NCBI GenBank assembly: GCA_022564135.1
Contig: JADFLZ010000089.1
Span: forward strand, 1 to 7,728
Reading direction: 5' to 3'
Source of the DNA: Candidatus Zixiibacteriota bacterium
GTDB taxonomy: Bacteria > Zixibacteria > MSB-5A5 > GN15 > FEB-12
DNA length: 7,728 nt
In this document: positions 7,222 through 7,728 of the stretch, piece by piece
Layout of the letters: every line of letters begins with the position of its first letter
How positions within the stretch are numbered: the stretch's first letter is position 1
Made by a program: the position numbers and the translations under genes
Notes under the pieces: generated by a model
What the model was told of the DNA's origin: nothing
Seen by the model: only the letters and a program-made list of their open reading frames with translations
The model's database searches: none

Positions 7222-7250
7222 AGTATAAGCAACAGCCTGGATTGTGGCAA
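7222..7250 (-). promoter_or_regulatory. Promoter of the kinase gene, predicted to give a leaderless or nearly leaderless transcript
   Basis: On the minus strand a -35 TTGCCA (7245-7250) is followed by a 17-nt spacer and a -10 TATACT (7222-7227). Only 9 nt separate the -10 from the ATG at 7212, so transcription would begin at or within about 3 nt of the start codon. This agrees with the absence of a Shine-Dalgarno before that ATG. If the true start were a later codon the leader would be longer, but 'MSKEFLGEYKVI' is the normal beginning of a kinase domain. Confidence 0.55.
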
Positions 7251-7261
7251 TTGTACTATAT

Positions 7262-7289
7262 TTGCAATAATCAGTTTTTTAGTTAAATT
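7262..7289 (+). promoter_or_regulatory. Possible promoter of the FHA gene
   Basis: TTGCAA (7262-7267), 16 nt, then TAAATT (7284-7289), about 80 nt before the ATG at 7370. Both boxes deviate from consensus, and AT-rich sequence makes chance matches likely. It is the best plus-strand candidate in the 157-bp divergent region (7213-7369). That region otherwise holds only the kinase promoter and short TATAAGCA/GCTTAT-type repeats. Confidence 0.3.
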
Positions 7290-7369
7290 AAAGCGGCAGT
7301 AGATTTGCTATTTTATAAGCAGGAAAGGTAGATCTGAGCTAATTGCTTAAAACGGCTTATCCGGACAAT

Positions 7370-7728
7370 ATGATAATAAGACTAAAAAAATTAGGCACTC
7401 CGGGCGGAGAGAGTACGGCTTTTGAAAAAGGGAAATTCAAAATTGGCCGAAGTACTGCCAGTGATCTGTTTCTCAAAGATGCCTCGGTATCCCGGCTGCA
7501 TGCTGAGCTGGAAATTATTGACTCTGAAAATATCTTCCTGACAGATCTGCGCAGCCGCAACGGTACCCTGGTTAACGGCAGGCCGATATTCAGCAAAGTT
7601 TTGCTGCAGCCTGATGATGAAATAACTTTCGGTGATGTCAGTTTCAGCGTTTCGCCCGGTAAGGCCGACAGTCCTACTACCGGAAGTATTACCGTTGTTG
7701 AAACTGCCGAATTTCTTGACTCTGCCCC
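7370..7728 (+). CDS. FHA-domain protein (partial, C-terminus beyond window)
   Basis: The frame is open for 119 codons from ATG 7370 to the right edge. The N-terminal 95 residues are a canonical FHA (forkhead-associated) phosphothreonine-binding domain. It has the conserved GR of 'KIGRS' (26-27), the S-x-x-H of 'SRLH' (41-44), 'SRNGT' (62-66) with Asn64, 'VNG' (68-70) and the closing 'DDEITFGDVSFSV' strand. There is no signal peptide, so it is cytoplasmic, matching the kinase domain it would read. After the FHA domain a Thr-rich linker begins ('SPTTGSITVVETAEF', 101-115). Partner domains in such proteins are commonly GAF plus a sigma54-activator AAA+ domain, a cyclase, a phosphatase or a histidine kinase; the window ends before this can be decided. 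A GGA lies 4 nt before the ATG, a weak ribosome binding site. The gene is divergent from the Ser/Thr kinase gene. Confidence 0.88.
   Translation, partial: MIIRLKKLGTPGGESTAFEKGKFKIGRSTASDLFLKDASVSRLHAELEIIDSENIFLTDLRSRNGTLVNGRPIFSKVLLQPDDEITFGDVSFSVSPGKADSPTTGSITVVETAEFLDSA

Noticed and set aside
7357..7596. 79-codon minus-strand frame at the right end
   Set aside because: Antisense to the FHA domain, whose conserved residues clearly define the plus strand as coding.

Overview
This window reads as chromosome from a diderm (outer-membrane) bacterium. It holds two lipoprotein-type signal peptides, a predicted outer-membrane beta-barrel ending in Phe, and periplasmic TPR/CsgG-type proteins. The style suggests an uncultured lineage of the FCB group (Zixibacteria, Latescibacteria, KSB1 or Marinimicrobia-like): PEGA-tailed Ser/Thr kinase, TPR plus CsgG-like proteins, a BACON/cohesin-like/Fn3 surface protein, and few Shine-Dalgarno sequences. 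That placement is inference from gene style; no rRNA or marker gene is present.

Layout: almost everything is coded on the minus strand. Read in the direction of transcription there is (i) a membrane-spanning Hanks-type Ser/Thr kinase with two C-terminal PEGA domains (7212 to 5557); (ii) a 101-bp gap holding a near-consensus sigma70-type promoter; (iii) a tight four-gene unit: a soluble secreted TPR/CsgG-like protein (5455 to 4403), its lipoprotein-type paralog (4379 to 3093), an outer-membrane beta-barrel protein overlapping it by 8 bp (3100 to 1967), and a large putative lipoprotein with a cohesin-like domain, three BACON-like repeats and an Fn3 domain that runs off the window (1957 to 1). 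Divergently from the kinase, across a 157-bp intergenic region, an FHA-domain protein starts at 7370 and runs off the right edge.

Working model (inference): the kinase reads the envelope through its extracytoplasmic PEGA domains and signals in the cytoplasm, plausibly to the adjacent phosphothreonine-binding FHA protein. The four downstream genes build an envelope assembly: two CsgG/FlgO-like TPR proteins, a beta-barrel and a cell-surface adhesin-like lipoprotein. No RNA genes, CRISPR arrays, insertion sequences or clear intrinsic terminators were seen. No stretch over 300 bases lacks a gene.
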